Source: Aureococcus anophagefferens
Lineage: Eukaryota > Sar > Pelagophyceae > Pelagomonadales > Pelagomonadaceae
Length of the DNA stretch: 64,000 nucleotides
Assembly: GCF_000186865.1 (NCBI RefSeq)
Contig: NW_008705562.1
Coordinates: forward strand, 1,685,335 to 1,749,334
Reading direction: 5' to 3'
A model generated the notes under the pieces. The model saw nothing but the letters and a program-made list of their open reading frames with translations, searched no databases and was not told where the DNA came from. Shown here piece by piece: positions 62,783 through 64,000 of this stretch; within the stretch, counting starts at the first letter, position 1, and the number at the start of each line of letters is the position of its first letter. Both the position numbers and the translations under genes were made by a program.

Positions 62783-64000
62783 TCAGTAGTCGTCGCCGTC
62801 GTCGTCGTCGTCGTCGTCCGCGGCGTGGGCCGCGAGGCCCGCGACGTAGCGGAGCTTGTGGTGCGGCATCTTCGTCGCGTCGCCGCCCGTCGCGAGCACG
62901 GAGAGCGCGGTCGTCGCGTCGCCGTCGCCGGCCGCGCCCTGCGCGCGGTAGGCGAGGAGCCGCTCCTCGACGGTGCCGCGGAGGTAGTAGGCCGTCGTCC
63001 TGACGTCGCGCTGCTGGCCGATGCGGTGGCACCGGTTCATGGCCTGGGCCTCCTCGCCGACGCTGAGGAACGGCTCGAGGAGGAAGAGGTGCGCGGCGGC
63101 CGTGAGCGTGAGGCCCGCGGCGGCCGCGCCCGCGTGGAGGACGAAGACGGCGCAGTCGTCGCGCTCGCGCCACTCGCGCACCGCGGCGCTCAGCGCCGCG
63201 GCGCTGTCGCCCCGGCTGAGCGTGACGTGCCTGAGCCCCGCGCGGTCGAGCGCGAGCGACACGTGGCGCACGGCCGGCTTGATCGACGTGACGACGACGA
63301 CCTTCTCGTTGACCTTGCCGCGGATCGCCGCGTCGATGTCGCGGAGCAGCCGGGCGATCTTCGCGGACGGGACCTCGCGCGCGGCCTCGAGGTGCGCGCC
63401 GAGCGCGTTGGGGATGTTCGGCGTGAGGTGGCGGTTCGCGAGGCGCGCGGGGCCGCCGCGGGGCAGCTCGAGCGCGTCGAGGTCCGCGTCGCCGCACGGC
63501 GTCCACTCGGGCGGCCGCCGCGGGTCCGGGGCCTCGCCGGCCGGCGCGGGCGCCGCCGCGGCCGGCGCGGCGCCGTCGTCCGCGGGCGCCTCCGCGCGCG
63601 CGGGGCGGCGCACGAGGACGCAGTCCCGGAGCACGAAGCCCTTGCGGCAGAGCGCGCAGTTGCCCTCGAGGCGGCCCTCGTCCGCGAGGCGGAGCGCGTC
63701 GTCGCGCTGGACGCCGCGGCGGACGGCCTGGTCCACGCCGCCCGTGAGCACGAGCTGCTGCGCGCAGCCGTAGCACGTCGCGTGGACGCAGCCCGTGTAG
63801 CAGAGGCTCCGCGCGCTCGGCGCGGCCGCCGGCGACGAGTCGCAGGTCGTGTAGCACACGGGGCACTTGGTCTCGGGCGGGCTCCGCTCCTCCTCGAGGC
63901 GCGCGAGGTCCTTGAGGCCCTGCTGCGCGACGCGCGCCGAGAGCTGGACCTTGATGGCGCCGGCCGCGGAGCCGCGGTTCGCGAAGAACGCGCGCGCCTC
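62783..64000 (-). CDS. SNF2 helicase with RING finger (SHPRH/Rad5-like), 3' part only
   Basis: The frame is open from the window edge (64000) to the stop at 62783, about 405 residues, so the SNF2 N-terminal lobe lies outside. A RING-type finger comes first (CPVCYTTC, CYTGCVHATCYGC, CALCRKGF), then a disordered Ala/Pro linker. The SF2 helicase C-terminal lobe follows: KIARLLRDIDAAIRGKVNEK, VVVVTSIKPAVRHVSLAL, VFVLHAGAAAAGLTLTAA and EEAQAMNRCHRIGQQRDVRT with motif VI arginines. The RING inside the helicase core is the hallmark of SHPRH and Rad5/HLTF, ligases that ubiquitinate PCNA during damage bypass. It ends in a run of Asp (DDDDDDDGDDY). It is tandem with the FHA nuclease gene, 93 bp apart. 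Confidence 0.87.
   Translation of the reverse strand, partial: EARAFFANRGSAAGAIKVQLSARVAQQGLKDLARLEEERSPPETKCPVCYTTCDSSPAAAPSARSLCYTGCVHATCYGCAQQLVLTGGVDQAVRRGVQRDDALRLADEGRLEGNCALCRKGFVLRDCVLVRRPARAEAPADDGAAPAAAAPAPAGEAPDPRRPPEWTPCGDADLDALELPRGGPARLANRHLTPNIPNALGAHLEAAREVPSAKIARLLRDIDAAIRGKVNEKVVVVTSIKPAVRHVSLALDRAGLRHVTLSRGDSAAALSAAVREWRERDDCAVFVLHAGAAAAGLTLTAAAHLFLLEPFLSVGEEAQAMNRCHRIGQQRDVRTTAYYLRGTVEERLLAYRAQGAAGDGDATTALSVLATGGDATKMPHHKLRYVAGLAAHAADDDDDDDGDDY

Noticed and set aside
1..64000. tRNA, rRNA or other structured RNA genes
   Set aside because: I looked at the gene-free stretches (6550-7093, 10549-10837, 46761-47020, 59647-60155) and saw no cloverleaf or rRNA-like sequence by eye. 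A covariance-model search would be decisive.

Overview
This 64 kb window is nuclear DNA from a photosynthetic stramenopile, most likely a pelagophyte such as Aureococcus or Pelagomonas. The evidence is very high GC, dense genes with few short introns, a protein with a bipartite secondary-plastid leader (Ala-Phe cleavage motif near position 8865), a thylakoid-lumen leader with a twin arginine, ShK-like and PS-rich extracellular domains of stramenopile type, and introner elements. The species call is inference; no marker gene settles it. About forty genes are packed on both strands. Divergent start codons are often 150-260 bp apart, and convergent genes can lie within 20 bp or overlap by their stop codons (1223-1226).

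Layout. 1-6.5 kb: a 5'-truncated unknown gene, RNA polymerase subunit RPB8, a receptor-like transmembrane HECT ubiquitin ligase and a BRAP2-like RING/ZnF-UBP ligase. 6.5-20 kb: a gene-poor stretch, a lower-GC U-box gene, a GLTP-fold lipid transfer protein, a plastid membrane protein, a methyltransferase with a homopolymer frameshift, a sulfotransferase, a PH/EDR2-type protein, secreted proteins, a zinc-finger/aldo-keto reductase fusion and an ARM-repeat protein. 20-33 kb: an OCRL-like inositol 5-phosphatase, a K+-dependent Na+/Ca2+ exchanger, a CCDC87-like protein, a cyclic-nucleotide-binding-type K+ channel with an unusual filter, a TPR protein and an EF-hand coiled-coil protein. 33-48 kb: a multidomain sulfo/glycosyltransferase, a thylakoid-lumen double thioredoxin, COG4, a fatty-acid hydroxylase/sterol-desaturase family enzyme, a myosin and a MYND/RING/Sel1 gene. 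48-64 kb: an OSCA/TMEM63 channel, a saposin-like ER protein, four enzymes of amino-acid type (aspartate aminotransferase, ATP-grasp ligase, FAD amine oxidoreductase, DapA-family aldolase/lyase), a Tudor-like protein, an FHA-nuclease fusion and the 3' end of an SHPRH/Rad5-like SNF2 helicase.

The standout signal is intron-generating mobile DNA. Four 192-193 bp elements with terminal inverted repeats lie inside four different genes. Each is flanked by an 8-bp target duplication, whose upstream copy supplies the GT donor while the element's terminal repeat supplies the CAG acceptor. One is inserted in the opposite orientation relative to its gene. A second, shorter family (75-80 bp) occurs twice in the myosin gene, also with 8-bp duplications, but there the donor is GC. 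Removing each element restores an uninterrupted conserved protein. No transposase is encoded here, so both families look non-autonomous. Introner elements are known from Aureococcus and Micromonas. I cannot tell from the sequence whether the short GC-donor family has been described.

A second theme is short local duplication (27-57 bp units) inside coding regions, at gene ends and in flanks. Where reading frames needed an unproven splice or base change, I say so in the entry.
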